From positions 1 to 64,000 of the forward strand of contig BJHS01000005.1 in NCBI GenBank assembly GCA_014193315.1: DNA of 64,000 nucleotides. Direction: 5' to 3'. Numbering within the stretch: position 1 is the first letter of the stretch; every line of letters begins with the position of its first letter. Positions 45,944-55,277 of the stretch are shown one piece after another. The position numbers and the translations under genes were made by a program. Below the pieces are notes generated by a model, which was given only the letters and a program-made list of their open reading frames with translations, was not told where the DNA came from and searched no databases. This DNA is from Verrucomicrobiota bacterium (GTDB lineage: Bacteria; Verrucomicrobiota; Verrucomicrobiia; Opitutales; UBA953).

Positions 45944-47281
45944 ATGTCCGACATTCGAACGCTCCCCGGTTTCCGGGAGTTCTACCCTGAGGACCAGGCG
46001 GTCATCGGTCATATCATGGATGTCTGGCGCCGCGCCTGTCGGCGTTATGGCTTCCGCGAATGGAACTCGCCCGTGCTCGAGCCCCTCGAGCTCTTCACCG
46101 AGAAATCCGGCGAGGAGATCGTCCGCCAGTTGTTCAACTTCGAGGACAAGGGCGGCCGTCAGGTCACCCTCCGCCCCGAGCTCACGCCCGCGCTCGCCCG
46201 CATGGTGGGGGCCAAGGCCAACGGTATGCCCAAGCCGATTCGCTGGTTCGCCATCGGTGAGAGCTACCGCTACGAGAAACCGCAGAAAGGTCGCCTCCGC
46301 GCCTTCTACCAGTTGAACGCCGACCTCCTCGGTGAGGCGGGTCCCGCCGCCGACGCCGAGATCATCGCGCTGTGCGCCGATTGCCTGATGGGCTTCGGGC
46401 TCACGCAGGCGGACTTCCGCATCCGCGTCTCCGACCGCACCCTCTGGTTCCGCTACCTGGCGACGCTTGGTATCCCGGAAGCCCAGGCGACCGCGGTGCT
46501 CGGCGTCGTCGACAAGCTGGAGCGTGGTTCGCCGGCGGACCTGCTTCAGGCGATGACCGCCGCCCTCGCAGGCACGGCGGTCGAAGCGGCTTCGGCCCTC
46601 GCGGCCGCGCGCGCCTTTGCGAACACCAAGTCCCTCGCCGACCTGGAGCGACTCGCCACGGGCGATGCCGCCCTCACGGAGCGCCTGGCCGAATGGAAGC
46701 AGTTGCTCGGGACACTGACCGCCCTGGGTTTCGCCGAGTGCGTCGCCATCGACCTCACCATCGTGCGTGGGCTGGCTTATTACACGGGCTTTGTCTTCGA
46801 GGCATTCGAGACCGGCGGCGAGGCCCGCGCCCTCGCCGGGGGTGGTCGTTACGACGCCCTGGTGAAGAAGATGGGCGGCCCGGACCTGCCGGCCGTTGGC
46901 TTCGGCATGGGCGACGTCACCTTGCGCGACCTGTTGGAGTTGCGGAAGTTCCTCCCGGTCTACGCCGACGGGCCTGATTTCTACGCCATGATCCTGGGCG
47001 ACGACGCCCGCTCGGCCGCCCTAGAGGATGTCGCGTCGCTGCGCCGCGCCGGCTTCCGCGTCGAGTACAACCTCCGCGACGGCAAGTTCGGCAAGCTCGC
47101 GCAACAGGCCGAGACCGCGGGGGCGAAGTACGCCCTGGTCTACGGTGGCGGCGAAGTCGCGAAGGGCGTCGCCAAGGTCCGCAGCCTCGCCGACCGGAGC
47201 GAGGCCGAGGTGCCTCGCAGCGACCTGGTCCCGGCTCTGCGGGCGGTGTTGGAAGACGGGATGCGCGCGATCCTTCCCTGA
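45944..47281 (+). CDS. hisS: Histidine--tRNA ligase
   Basis: This 445-residue class II aminoacyl-tRNA synthetase charges tRNA-His. Motif 1 is around EWNSPVLEPLELF, motif 2 is RWFAIGESYRYEKPQKGRLR, the histidine-binding IVRGLAYYTGFVFE segment is present, and motif 3 is the ALAGGGRYDAL loop with GFGMGDVTLRDLL. The C-terminal anticodon-binding domain is present (DFYAMILGDDARSAALEDVA). The length is normal. It begins nine bases after the HU/IHF stop and ends four bases before murJ. Confidence 0.95.
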   Translation: MSDIRTLPGFREFYPEDQAVIGHIMDVWRRACRRYGFREWNSPVLEPLELFTEKSGEEIVRQLFNFEDKGGRQVTLRPELTPALARMVGAKANGMPKPIRWFAIGESYRYEKPQKGRLRAFYQLNADLLGEAGPAADAEIIALCADCLMGFGLTQADFRIRVSDRTLWFRYLATLGIPEAQATAVLGVVDKLERGSPADLLQAMTAALAGTAVEAASALAAARAFANTKSLADLERLATGDAALTERLAEWKQLLGTLTALGFAECVAIDLTIVRGLAYYTGFVFEAFETGGEARALAGGGRYDALVKKMGGPDLPAVGFGMGDVTLRDLLELRKFLPVYADGPDFYAMILGDDARSAALEDVASLRRAGFRVEYNLRDGKFGKLAQQAETAGAKYALVYGGGEVAKGVAKVRSLADRSEAEVPRSDLVPALRAVLEDGMRAILP

Positions 47282-47285
47282 GCCG

Positions 47286-48866
47286 ATGACCGAGCAGGCG
47301 CGCCAGTACCGGGACATGGCCAAGACCACCTCCTGGACCATGGTGTCGCGCGTGCTAGGCTTGTTCCGCGACCAACTGACGGCGGCCATCTTCGGCGCTT
47401 CGGCGGTCGGCGCTGCTTTCCTTTTCGCTTTCCAGATCCCGAACCTGTTCCGCCGGTTGCTGGGCGAAGGTGCGTTGACCGCCGCCATCGTGCCGGTGCT
47501 GGCCGACAAGACCGCCCGCGAGGGCAAGGCGGCGGCCTTCGGGTTCCTGAATCACGTGCTGCGCCGGATTCTGCCCCGGATGATCGGGCTGACATTGTTG
47601 AGCGTCGGCAGCGCCTTGCTCTGGGCCTTCGTCCGCCCGGCCGACGCCAACGTGGCGATCCTGACGGCTGCGTGCATGCCGTACATGCCGCTCGTCTGCG
47701 TCGCCGCGCTCTTCACTTCGGCGGTCAATCTCAGCGGCCGCTTCGGCTTGGCGGAGATCGCCTCGGGCCTGCTGAATCTCTGCATGATCGTCGGCCTGGG
47801 TCTCTTCGGTCTGTTGGCCGACACCGAGATGGGCAAGGCGGGCTGGTTGTGCGCCGGCGCGCTCGCGGGTGGCACCTTGCAACTATTGATCCCGCTGCAA
47901 GGCCTGCGTCAGGAAGGCTGGCAACCCGGGCCGGGGCAGGTCGACCCCGTCGCTTGGCGGACGCTCAGCGTGGCTTTCCTGCCGGCCGCCCTCGGGGCGG
48001 GTATTCAGCAGATTAACTTCCTAGTCTCGCGGGGACTGGCCTTCAAGGTCAGCGATGCCGGCCTGACCTACTACTACATCGCGAATCGGATCGTCGAACT
48101 ACCCATCGGCCTCTTCAGCGCGTCCATCGCGGTGGTGATGTTCCCGGCGCTCGCGATGGCCTTCGCCCAGGGCGACCGGCCGACGCTGGCGCGGAACTAC
48201 GCCCGCGGTCTCCGGCTAATCCTCGCCGTCAACGTGGCCGCGGCCTTCGGCCTCGCGGTGCTGGCCGGACCCATCGTCCAGCTGCTTTTCGAGTTCGGCA
48301 AGTTCACCCCGGAGCATTGCGCGGCCACCAGTCGTCTGCTCGTGCTCTTCGCCGTCGCCATGCCGTTCTACGCCATGATCTCACTGGCCACGCGGGCCCT
48401 GAACGTCGCCGGCCAGCCCCGCGTGACCCTGATTGCGGCGCTGCACGCCTTGACCATCAACTTCCTCGGCTCCCTTGGGGTCATCATGCTGGGTTACGGC
48501 GTCGAGGGCTTGGCCATCGCCAATGCCGCCTCGACGATCTGGCAGTACCTGGTACTCCGCCATTACCTCAAGCGCCTGGCCCCCGAGTTCCTCGCCGAGC
48601 CGATGCTTAAGCCGGCCCTCCAGGTCCTGTTCGGTTCTTTTCTCCTGGGCGTCATCGCCTATCAGGCCACCGCCTGGATTCATCTACAGGGATTCAACCA
48701 CCTGCCAGAGAAACTTAACCTCGCTCTCTCGATGCTGCTCGGTGGTGGGGTCGCCATGGTCGCGTACGCCATCTACCTATACCTGTTACGCTACCCCGAA
48801 CGCGACCTGCTGCGGGGCTTCGTGAACAAGCTCCTGCGGCCGACCGGTTACCAGCTTAAGGCTTAA
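47286..48866 (+). CDS. murJ: Lipid II flippase MurJ (MviN)
   Basis: The protein has 526 residues from ATG at 47286, four bases after hisS; an open frame continues upstream within hisS but is not coding. About 14 hydrophobic helices are seen. The N-terminal TTSWTMVSRVLGLFRDQLTA and FRRLLGEGALTAAIVPVLAD are the standard MurJ signature with the conserved Arg residues. It flips lipid-linked peptidoglycan precursor across the inner membrane. Its last 11 bases overlap the end of the convergent amidase gene. Confidence 0.95.
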   Translation: MTEQARQYRDMAKTTSWTMVSRVLGLFRDQLTAAIFGASAVGAAFLFAFQIPNLFRRLLGEGALTAAIVPVLADKTAREGKAAAFGFLNHVLRRILPRMIGLTLLSVGSALLWAFVRPADANVAILTAACMPYMPLVCVAALFTSAVNLSGRFGLAEIASGLLNLCMIVGLGLFGLLADTEMGKAGWLCAGALAGGTLQLLIPLQGLRQEGWQPGPGQVDPVAWRTLSVAFLPAALGAGIQQINFLVSRGLAFKVSDAGLTYYYIANRIVELPIGLFSASIAVVMFPALAMAFAQGDRPTLARNYARGLRLILAVNVAAAFGLAVLAGPIVQLLFEFGKFTPEHCAATSRLLVLFAVAMPFYAMISLATRALNVAGQPRVTLIAALHALTINFLGSLGVIMLGYGVEGLAIANAASTIWQYLVLRHYLKRLAPEFLAEPMLKPALQVLFGSFLLGVIAYQATAWIHLQGFNHLPEKLNLALSMLLGGGVAMVAYAIYLYLLRYPERDLLRGFVNKLLRPTGYQLKA

Positions 48867-49794
48867 TCTTACCGACCTTGGCGGGGCGGGGTGCCGTCGG
48901 CACCAGGGGGGCAGGGGAGGGCACGGTGGCGGTGGTCCGGTAACGCTTCACCAAGGCCCGCAGGGTCGCCACGGTTTCGGGGTCGGCGACGCCGTCCACC
49001 TTGCGCGGCCGGAAGTGACGCTGAAAAGCTTCGATCGCGAGATGCAAACCACGGTCACCGGCCTCGACCGCATAACCGTAGGTCAGGAGCAACCGGCGTA
49101 ACTCGGCGGCGTTGGCCGTAGGGGCGGTTTTGGAGAACGCCGCCACATCTTCCGGTAAGGGCCATGCCCCGATTTTCTGCGCCGACAATTCCGCCCAAGG
49201 AAAGAGCAGCCCGGGGTCGATCTTGCGGCCCACGGCGATGTCCGAATGCGCCAGGACTTCGGTCGGCGCGATGGTTGGATTCCGGCGTAGGATATCAGCG
49301 CACAGTTTAACGATGACATCTTTTTGCCCTGGGGCGTAGGGATGGATGTTGCCATCGAGGTTAATGATCTCGATGCCGATGGAATTCTGGTTCAGGCTTT
49401 CAAATTGGCGCCAGCCGCTTTTGCCGGCATGATAAGCCACTTTATTTTCCGGCACCATCGCGATGACCCGGGGAGGTTGTTCGTCCGTGACGAGGTAATG
49501 GATGCCGACTCGGTGATTGGACTGCTTCCCCTGGAGAACATCATAGGAACCGGCCAGATTGCCGCCGGTATGATGCAGGACCAGGACTTGAATCGGGCCC
49601 CGACGGGCTTCCGATCCCAGTGAGTTCGCCCCTTGTTCAATCTTCAGGCCGGTCTCGGTCTTGGTCGCGAGCGGCAGCTTGGCGGGAGGACTGGACGGCG
49701 CCGTTGAACATCCCCCGACGAGACCAGAAAGGGCAAAAATCAATGGGGCAGCCCAAGCCGTGCGGTGTACCTTGTTCATGACGATGCGCAGCAT
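48856..49794 (-). CDS. N-acetylmuramoyl-L-alanine amidase lipoprotein with peptidoglycan-binding domain
   Basis: This 312-residue protein has a lipoprotein signal ending LSGLVGGCS. The amidase_2 (AmpD-like) domain at about 65-215 has the zinc ligands in VLVLHHTGG and EVLAHSDIAVGRKIDPG, with HYLVTDEQP between. A C-terminal PG_binding-like helical domain follows (RRLLLTYGYAVEAG, AIEAFQRHFRPRKVDGVADP). It cleaves the amide between MurNAc and the stem peptide, either during growth or to recycle fragments at the outer membrane. An internal ATG at 49779 is an alternative start. Confidence 0.9.
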   Translation of the reverse strand: MLRIVMNKVHRTAWAAPLIFALSGLVGGCSTAPSSPPAKLPLATKTETGLKIEQGANSLGSEARRGPIQVLVLHHTGGNLAGSYDVLQGKQSNHRVGIHYLVTDEQPPRVIAMVPENKVAYHAGKSGWRQFESLNQNSIGIEIINLDGNIHPYAPGQKDVIVKLCADILRRNPTIAPTEVLAHSDIAVGRKIDPGLLFPWAELSAQKIGAWPLPEDVAAFSKTAPTANAAELRRLLLTYGYAVEAGDRGLHLAIEAFQRHFRPRKVDGVADPETVATLRALVKRYRTTATVPSPAPLVPTAPRPAKVGKIKP

Positions 49795-49974
49795 CGTCTA
49801 AATCGGAGCCATTCAGACCCCAAGATAATACCATTACCATCTGTTTTATCCCCTTATTAATTGGATGCTATTTTTAGACATAATGTATATTGTGCGAAAT
49901 TTTTATCTGGTGGTTTTCCTATTCAATCGGTTATTGCTCGCTTGACTACGTACGGTCATTTAAACCCAATCTTT
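49795..49974 (+). promoter_or_regulatory. AT-rich promoter region of the DeoR/rhamnose locus
   Basis: This 180-base spacer between divergent genes is strikingly AT-rich in a high-GC genome. TATATT at 49886-49891 is a good -10 match; the best -35 candidate, TTGGAT at 49861-49866, is 19 bases away, which is long. A small palindrome ACATAATGT (49878-49886) overlaps the -10 and could be an operator. The rest shows nothing identifiable. Confidence 0.4.
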
Positions 49975-50751
49975 ATGAAAGTCGCTCGCCACATCATTGA
50001 CGCCCGCCGGGAAGCCATCGCCAAACTGCTGAGTAAAGTGGGGTATGTTCCGGTCCTCGAAATCTGCAAACTATTCAATGTCTCCGAAGCCACCGCTCGC
50101 CGCGACCTCACTGAACTGGAAAGCCAACGTCGGATCACGCGGACGCACGGTGGCGCCCTCTCGGATTTCAATCGCAACTTCCCGCCCCTCGACGATCGCA
50201 AGGTCGAGGATGCGGAGGCCAAGCGGAAAATCGGGAACCTGGCCGCCTCTCGCGTGAAGCCCGGCATGACTGTCTACCTGGATTCGGGCTCGACCATCTT
50301 CTTCGCGGCCGAAGCCATCGCTTCCGCGGGTGTCGCCGACCTCCAGATTGTCACGACCTGCTTGCCGACGGCGCAGCTGATTTCCTGCCTGCCGGGGGTC
50401 GAAGTCTACATCCCTGGCGGTTTGTTCCTGACCCGACATGCCATGGTCGCTGGTGACCGCACGCTCGAGGAGGTCGCTCGCTGGAATTTCGACGTCGCCC
50501 TGCTCGGCGCTGAAGGCATCGATGAGAACGGGTTGTGGAACTCGCAGCGCGACATCTCTCATCAACAGCGGGAAGTCATTCGGCGCAGCGACGAGGTGCT
50601 CATTTGCATGAACAAGGTGAAACTGGGCCGCGGCGGCCCTTGTGCCGTGACCCGCGATGTGAGCGCGCTCTTTTTAGTCACCGACGCCGATGCGGCCTCG
50701 GTCTCCAAAGCGAAGGTCAAGATGGCCCCGGACCACGTGCTGACGGCCTGA
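49975..50751 (+). CDS. DeoR family transcriptional regulator
   Basis: The protein has 258 residues from ATG at 49975; an open frame extends upstream into AT-rich DNA but has no family similarity. The N-terminal winged helix reads VLEICKLFNVSEATARRDLT followed by ITRTHGGA, the DeoR signature. The C-terminal DeoRC sensor has MTVYLDSGSTIFFAAEAI, DVALLGAEGIDENG and the closing LFLVTDADA. Such proteins bind phosphorylated sugars and usually repress an adjacent catabolic operon. The rhamnose genes start 37 bases downstream, so regulation of this locus is likely. Confidence 0.92.
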   Translation: MKVARHIIDARREAIAKLLSKVGYVPVLEICKLFNVSEATARRDLTELESQRRITRTHGGALSDFNRNFPPLDDRKVEDAEAKRKIGNLAASRVKPGMTVYLDSGSTIFFAAEAIASAGVADLQIVTTCLPTAQLISCLPGVEVYIPGGLFLTRHAMVAGDRTLEEVARWNFDVALLGAEGIDENGLWNSQRDISHQQREVIRRSDEVLICMNKVKLGRGGPCAVTRDVSALFLVTDADAASVSKAKVKMAPDHVLTA

Positions 50752-50788
50752 CCTCCTGGTCGCGGCCGCGCCCCAGACCCGAGTGTCC

Positions 50789-51544
50789 ATGCCCACCGAC
50801 GCCCTCCAGTCGTTGCTCGACCTTTCCCACACCTTGGGTGGCGAGCGTCTTCGTCTGGCGATTCTCGGCGAGGGTAACACGTCCCTGCGTCTGGATGAAG
50901 CGACTTTTACGGTGAAGGCTTCCGGGTCAAACCTTGCCACGCTTCGCCCGTCCGACCTCACCGTCTGTCGGTTTGAACGCTTACTTCCCCTGCTCGACTC
51001 ACGGACCGCCAGTGACGCGGAGATCGACCAAGCCCTTCTCGCCTCCCGGGTCCATGAAGCCGCGCGCAAACCTTCGATCGAAGCCCTGTTTCACGCCTAC
51101 CTCTTATCGCTCCCGGGCGTCAATTGCGTCGGCCATGTCCATGCGATCGCGGTCAATCAGCTGCTCTGCTCGCCCCGGGCCGCCGACTTCGCCGCCCACC
51201 GCACGTGCCCCGACGAGGTCGTGATGTGCGGCGTGGAATCGGTGCTGATTCCCTATGCCGAGCCGGGCCTCGCCCTCTCGCAAGCCATTCGTCATGGCGT
51301 CACTGACTTCGTCCGCCGCACCGGCCGGGCGCCGAAGATCATCCTCTTGCGCAACCACGGCATCATCGCCGTCGGCCCTTCCCCCCAAGCCGTGCTCGGA
51401 TCGTTGCTGATGGCGGAGAAAGCCGCCGAGATCTTCGTCGGTGCCGCCGCCCTGGGCGGGCCAGTTTTCCTGAGCTCCGCCCAGTGCGAGCGTATTGCGG
51501 GTCGCCCCGATGAGCTCTATCGCCAGAAGCTGCTCGGGATGTGA
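50789..51544 (+). CDS. Class II aldolase/adducin family protein
   Basis: The protein has 251 residues from ATG at 50789; a GTG two codons earlier is possible. It has the class II aldolase fold: the phosphate-binding ILGEGNTSLRLDEATFTVKASGSNL, zinc ligands in VGHVHAIAVNQLL (His-x-His) and the third His in LLRNHGIIAVG. Family members split or epimerise sugar phosphates such as fuculose-, rhamnulose- or ribulose-phosphate. It sits between the DeoR regulator and rhamnulokinase. Because the locus also encodes a bifunctional enzyme with its own aldolase domain, this one may act on a different phosphorylated ketose; which one is unknown. Confidence 0.88.
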   Translation: MPTDALQSLLDLSHTLGGERLRLAILGEGNTSLRLDEATFTVKASGSNLATLRPSDLTVCRFERLLPLLDSRTASDAEIDQALLASRVHEAARKPSIEALFHAYLLSLPGVNCVGHVHAIAVNQLLCSPRAADFAAHRTCPDEVVMCGVESVLIPYAEPGLALSQAIRHGVTDFVRRTGRAPKIILLRNHGIIAVGPSPQAVLGSLLMAEKAAEIFVGAAALGGPVFLSSAQCERIAGRPDELYRQKLLGM

Positions 51545-51567
51545 CCCCTTCGCCCCCTACCCTGCCC

Positions 51568-53037
51568 ATGTCCAACTACCTCGCCATCGACCTCGGCGCC
51601 GAATCCGGCCGCGTGATCTTCGGTTCCCTCCAAGGCGGCAAGCTCCGCATGAAGGAGGTCCATCGCTTCGCCAACGGCGCCATCACCGCCAACGGTACCC
51701 TTCGCTGGGATATCGTCCGGATCTTCCGGGAAATCCGGGTCGGGCTCGCCAAGGGCGCCAAACTCGGCCCCGTGAAGTCCATCGCTTGCGACTCCTGGGG
51801 CGTCGACTACGTCCTTCTTAAGGGCGACGGCCCGATGCTCTCCCTCCCGTACACCTACCGCGATGAGCGCAGTTTCAAGGCGTTCGAGAAGGCCCAGCAA
51901 AAGTTCTCCCAGCACCAGCTTTTCGAGGGCACGGGGATCGCCTCGATTTCCATCAACACCCTCTACCAGTTGCTGGATGACGTCGAGCAGCGCCCCGAGA
52001 TGCTCCGTTTCGCCGACAAGTTCCTGCTCATCGGCGATTACATCACCTGGCTCCTGACCGGCAAGGCCCGCGCCGAGGAGACCCTGATCTCGGGCAGCCA
52101 GTGCTGGGATACGCGCAAGCGCGACTGGGCCTGGCCGGTGCTGAAGAAGCTCGGCATCCCGACGCACCTATTCCCGAAGCCCATCGCCCCCGGGGTGAAG
52201 CTAGGCAAACTCCGCCCCTACCTAGCGCAGGAGACCGGCTTGGCCAAGTCCGAGGTGGTCACGACCTGCGCCCACGACACCGCCGCGGCGGTCGCCGCCG
52301 TGCCCGCGACCAAGGGCGACGATTGGGCTTACTTATCATCTGGCACCTGGTCGCTGCTCGGCGTCGAGTTACCCCAACCGCTCGTCAATGAGACCGTGCG
52401 GCTGGCCAAGTACACGAATGAGGTCGGCTTCGGCGGTACCTCGCGCTTCCTGAAAAATCTCGTCGGGCTCTGGGTACTTCAGGAATGCCGTCGTGAATGG
52501 ATGGAAAAGGGGGAAGTCTCCGACTACGGTGAGATCACGAAGCTCGCCATGAAGGCGCCCTGCCTCCGCGCCTTCATCCGGCCGGACGATACCCGTTTTG
52601 CCAAGCGTGGCGATATGGTCGCCAAAGTGCAGGCATTTTGCCGCGAGACCAAGCAGCCAATCCCCAAGACTCACGGCGAAATCGCCCGCTGCATCCTCGA
52701 ATCCCTGGCGCTCCTTTACCGCCTCGAGATGGACGCGATGGAGAAACTGACCGATCGAGAGATCAAGGTGCTCCATGTCGTCGGTGGCGGGTGTCGCAAT
52801 GCCTTGCTCAATCAAGCCACCGCCGACGCGACCGGTCGTACGGTCATCGCCGGCCCGGTCGAAGCCACCGCGGCGGGCAATATCTTGGTTCAAGCCATCG
52901 CCATGAAGGAGGTCAAGGACCTCGACGCTGTCCGGGGAATCGTCCGAAAGTCTTTTGAGGTAGTGACTTACAAGCCTAAGGGCGGAGTCCTCTGGGCCCA
53001 GGCATTAGCCAAGTTTAATGGTTTAAAGAAGTCGTAA
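51568..53037 (+). CDS. rhaB: Rhamnulokinase (FGGY family carbohydrate kinase)
   Basis: The protein has 489 residues from ATG at 51568, 23 bases after the aldolase stop. It phosphorylates L-rhamnulose to rhamnulose-1-phosphate. The N-terminal NYLAIDLGAESGRVIFGSL, SIACDSWGVDYVLL, YRDERS and GTGIASISINTLYQL match RhaB rather than glycerol- or xylulokinase. The C-terminal half contains WAYLSSGTWSLLGVE, KNLVGLWVLQECRREW and VLHVVGGGCRNALLNQATAD with a sugar-kinase ATP-binding turn. The next gene starts 43 bases later, the usual order in rhamnose loci. Confidence 0.92.
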   Translation: MSNYLAIDLGAESGRVIFGSLQGGKLRMKEVHRFANGAITANGTLRWDIVRIFREIRVGLAKGAKLGPVKSIACDSWGVDYVLLKGDGPMLSLPYTYRDERSFKAFEKAQQKFSQHQLFEGTGIASISINTLYQLLDDVEQRPEMLRFADKFLLIGDYITWLLTGKARAEETLISGSQCWDTRKRDWAWPVLKKLGIPTHLFPKPIAPGVKLGKLRPYLAQETGLAKSEVVTTCAHDTAAAVAAVPATKGDDWAYLSSGTWSLLGVELPQPLVNETVRLAKYTNEVGFGGTSRFLKNLVGLWVLQECRREWMEKGEVSDYGEITKLAMKAPCLRAFIRPDDTRFAKRGDMVAKVQAFCRETKQPIPKTHGEIARCILESLALLYRLEMDAMEKLTDREIKVLHVVGGGCRNALLNQATADATGRTVIAGPVEATAAGNILVQAIAMKEVKDLDAVRGIVRKSFEVVTYKPKGGVLWAQALAKFNGLKKS

Positions 53038-53080
53038 AACCTTCTAACCCTCCCCTCTCCCCTTTCCAACGAAACGCACC

Positions 53081-55273
53081 ATGTCCTCCTATAAGTACGT
53101 CTCCCACCTCTGGAACGACGCCGAAGCGGCGAAGCTCGATGCCGTCGGCCGTCTGGTCTACCGCTCGAACAAGCTCGGTGCCGATCAGCGTATCACCAAC
53201 ACCGGCGGCGGCAACACCTCCTCGAAGGTCGTCGAGAAGGATCCCTTGACCGGCCAGGACACCCTTGTCCTTTGGGTCAAGGGTTCCGGGGGCGACCTCC
53301 GCACCAGCAACCGCGAGAACTTCTCCTCCCTCTATCAGGACAAACTGATTGGCCTCCAGCGGTCGTACGCCGCGCGGGCCGACAAGGGCCTCAAGGCCCC
53401 CGCCGAGGACGACATGGTCGGCATGTACAACCATGCCACGTTCAACCTCAACCCGCGCGCCTCCTCGATCGATACCCCGCTGCACAGTTTCCTCCCCGGC
53501 AAGCACGTCGACCACATGCACCCGAACGCGATCATCTCGATCGCCGCCTCCAAGCACTGCCAGGCCCTCACGCAGTCGATCTTCGCCGGGAAGATGGCCT
53601 ACGTGCCGTGGATGCGCCCGGGCTTCGAACTCGGCCTCGCCATGCAGGAAATCTCCCGTCAGCAGCCTGCGATCAAAGCCATCATGATGGGTCAGCATGG
53701 CTTCATCTCCTGGGACGATGAAGACAAGGCCTGCTACGAATTGACGCTCGCCATGATCGAACAAGCCGGGGCCACCATCGAAGCCAAGTACCAAGCCAAG
53801 GGGGGCGACGCCAAGGCCTTCGGCGGCGCGCTCTACCAGACCCTCGAACCCGCCCAGCGTCACGCGACCTTCGCCGCCATCTTGCCTTGGCTCCGTGGCC
53901 AAGTCTCCAAGGAGAAGCGCTTCATCGGCACGATCCAGGATGACGAGAAGATCCTCCGCTTCGTCAATTCGATGGACGCGCCTCGGCTCGCCGAACTGGG
54001 GACCTCCTGCCCGGACCACTTCCTTCGCACCAAGATCAAGCCGCTCTACGTCCACTGGAACCCGCAGTCCGAGGACGCCGCCGCTCTGAAGACAAAGCTG
54101 GCCGCCGCCCTCGAGCAGTACCGCAAGGACTACGCCACCTATTACAACGCCTGCAAGCGCCCGAATTCCCCGGCGATGCGCGACCCGAACCCGACCGTCG
54201 TCCTCATCCCCGGCCTCGGCATGATCGCCTGGGGTAAGGATAAGTCCGAATCCCGCGTCACCGCGGAGTTCTACAACTGCGCCGTCGAGGTCATGCGCGG
54301 CGCCGAGGCCATCGACGAGTACATCGCCCTCCCCCAGCAGGAAGCCTTCGACATCGAGTACTGGCTGCTGGAGGAAGCGAAGTTGAAGCGGATGCCGGCC
54401 GAGAAGGAACTCGCCCGTCAGGTCATCATCGTCGTCGGCGCGGGCTCCGGCATCGGCAAGGAAACCGCCCACCGCCTCGTCAAGGAGGGCGCCCATATCG
54501 TCTGCGTCGACAAGAATGTCGAGGCGGCCCAAGCCACCGCCAAGGAGATCACCGACAAGCTCGGGAACGGCATCGGCGTCGCCGGCACCGGCCTCTCCAA
54601 CTGCGGCCCCGCCATCGGTCTCGCGGGAGACATCATGGACCGCGCCTCGATCCGCATGATGCTCGACCAGGTCGTGCTCGCGTATGGCGGCTTCGACTCC
54701 ATCTGCGTCACCGCCGGCATCTTCGTCTCCCCGGACACGACCGGCCACATCCCGGACGACAAGTGGGCGCTCACTTTCGCCCTCAACGTCACCGGCAGTT
54801 ACCTCGTCGCCGACGAAGCCTTCAAGACCTGGAAAGAACAGGGTCTCCGCGGTAACCTCGTGCTGACCACCAGCGCCAACGCCGCCGTCGCCAAGAAAGG
54901 CTCCGTCGCGTACGACACCTCCAAGGCTGCCGCCAACCACCTCGTCCGCGAGATGGCCATGGAGCTCTCGCCCCTGATTCGGGTGAACGGCGTGGCCCCG
55001 GCCACCGTCGTGCAGGGGTCCGCGATGTTCCCCCGCGACCGAGTGATCGCCTCGCTTGCGAAGTACGGCATTCCTTACACCGATGATGAGGCGACCGATT
55101 CGCTGACCACGAAGCTTTCCCACTTCTACGCCGACCGCACCCTGACCAAGAACCCCATCACCCCCGGCGACCAGGCCGAAGCCTACTTTCTTCTCGTGAC
55201 GAACCGCCTCAGCAAGACGACCGGTCAGGTCATCACCGTCGACGGCGGCTTGCACGAGGCGTTCCTGCGCTGA
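53081..55273 (+). CDS. Bifunctional rhamnulose-1-phosphate aldolase/L-lactaldehyde dehydrogenase (RhaAD type)
   Basis: This 730-residue fusion has an N-terminal class II aldolase domain at about 20-370 (RITNTGGGNTSSKVVEKD, zinc ligands in GKHVDHMHPNAIISIA) and a C-terminal short-chain dehydrogenase domain at about 445-730. The SDR part has the nucleotide-binding IIVVGAGSGIGKETA, the NAA-type loop and catalytic AYDTSKAAAN (Tyr and Lys), and ends GQVITVDGGLHEAF. Members cleave rhamnulose-1-phosphate to DHAP and L-lactaldehyde and then oxidise the lactaldehyde to L-lactate. It would therefore produce the lactate that the decayed lut genes just downstream once consumed. Confidence 0.93.
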   Translation: MSSYKYVSHLWNDAEAAKLDAVGRLVYRSNKLGADQRITNTGGGNTSSKVVEKDPLTGQDTLVLWVKGSGGDLRTSNRENFSSLYQDKLIGLQRSYAARADKGLKAPAEDDMVGMYNHATFNLNPRASSIDTPLHSFLPGKHVDHMHPNAIISIAASKHCQALTQSIFAGKMAYVPWMRPGFELGLAMQEISRQQPAIKAIMMGQHGFISWDDEDKACYELTLAMIEQAGATIEAKYQAKGGDAKAFGGALYQTLEPAQRHATFAAILPWLRGQVSKEKRFIGTIQDDEKILRFVNSMDAPRLAELGTSCPDHFLRTKIKPLYVHWNPQSEDAAALKTKLAAALEQYRKDYATYYNACKRPNSPAMRDPNPTVVLIPGLGMIAWGKDKSESRVTAEFYNCAVEVMRGAEAIDEYIALPQQEAFDIEYWLLEEAKLKRMPAEKELARQVIIVVGAGSGIGKETAHRLVKEGAHIVCVDKNVEAAQATAKEITDKLGNGIGVAGTGLSNCGPAIGLAGDIMDRASIRMMLDQVVLAYGGFDSICVTAGIFVSPDTTGHIPDDKWALTFALNVTGSYLVADEAFKTWKEQGLRGNLVLTTSANAAVAKKGSVAYDTSKAAANHLVREMAMELSPLIRVNGVAPATVVQGSAMFPRDRVIASLAKYGIPYTDDEATDSLTTKLSHFYADRTLTKNPITPGDQAEAYFLLVTNRLSKTTGQVITVDGGLHEAFLR

Positions 55274-55277
55274 TCCC

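Noticed and set aside
47028-47285. N-terminal extension of murJ into hisS
   Set aside because: The extra 86 residues are out-of-frame hisS sequence rich in Ser/Arg/Ala; the true MurJ start at 47286 gives the normal N-terminus.
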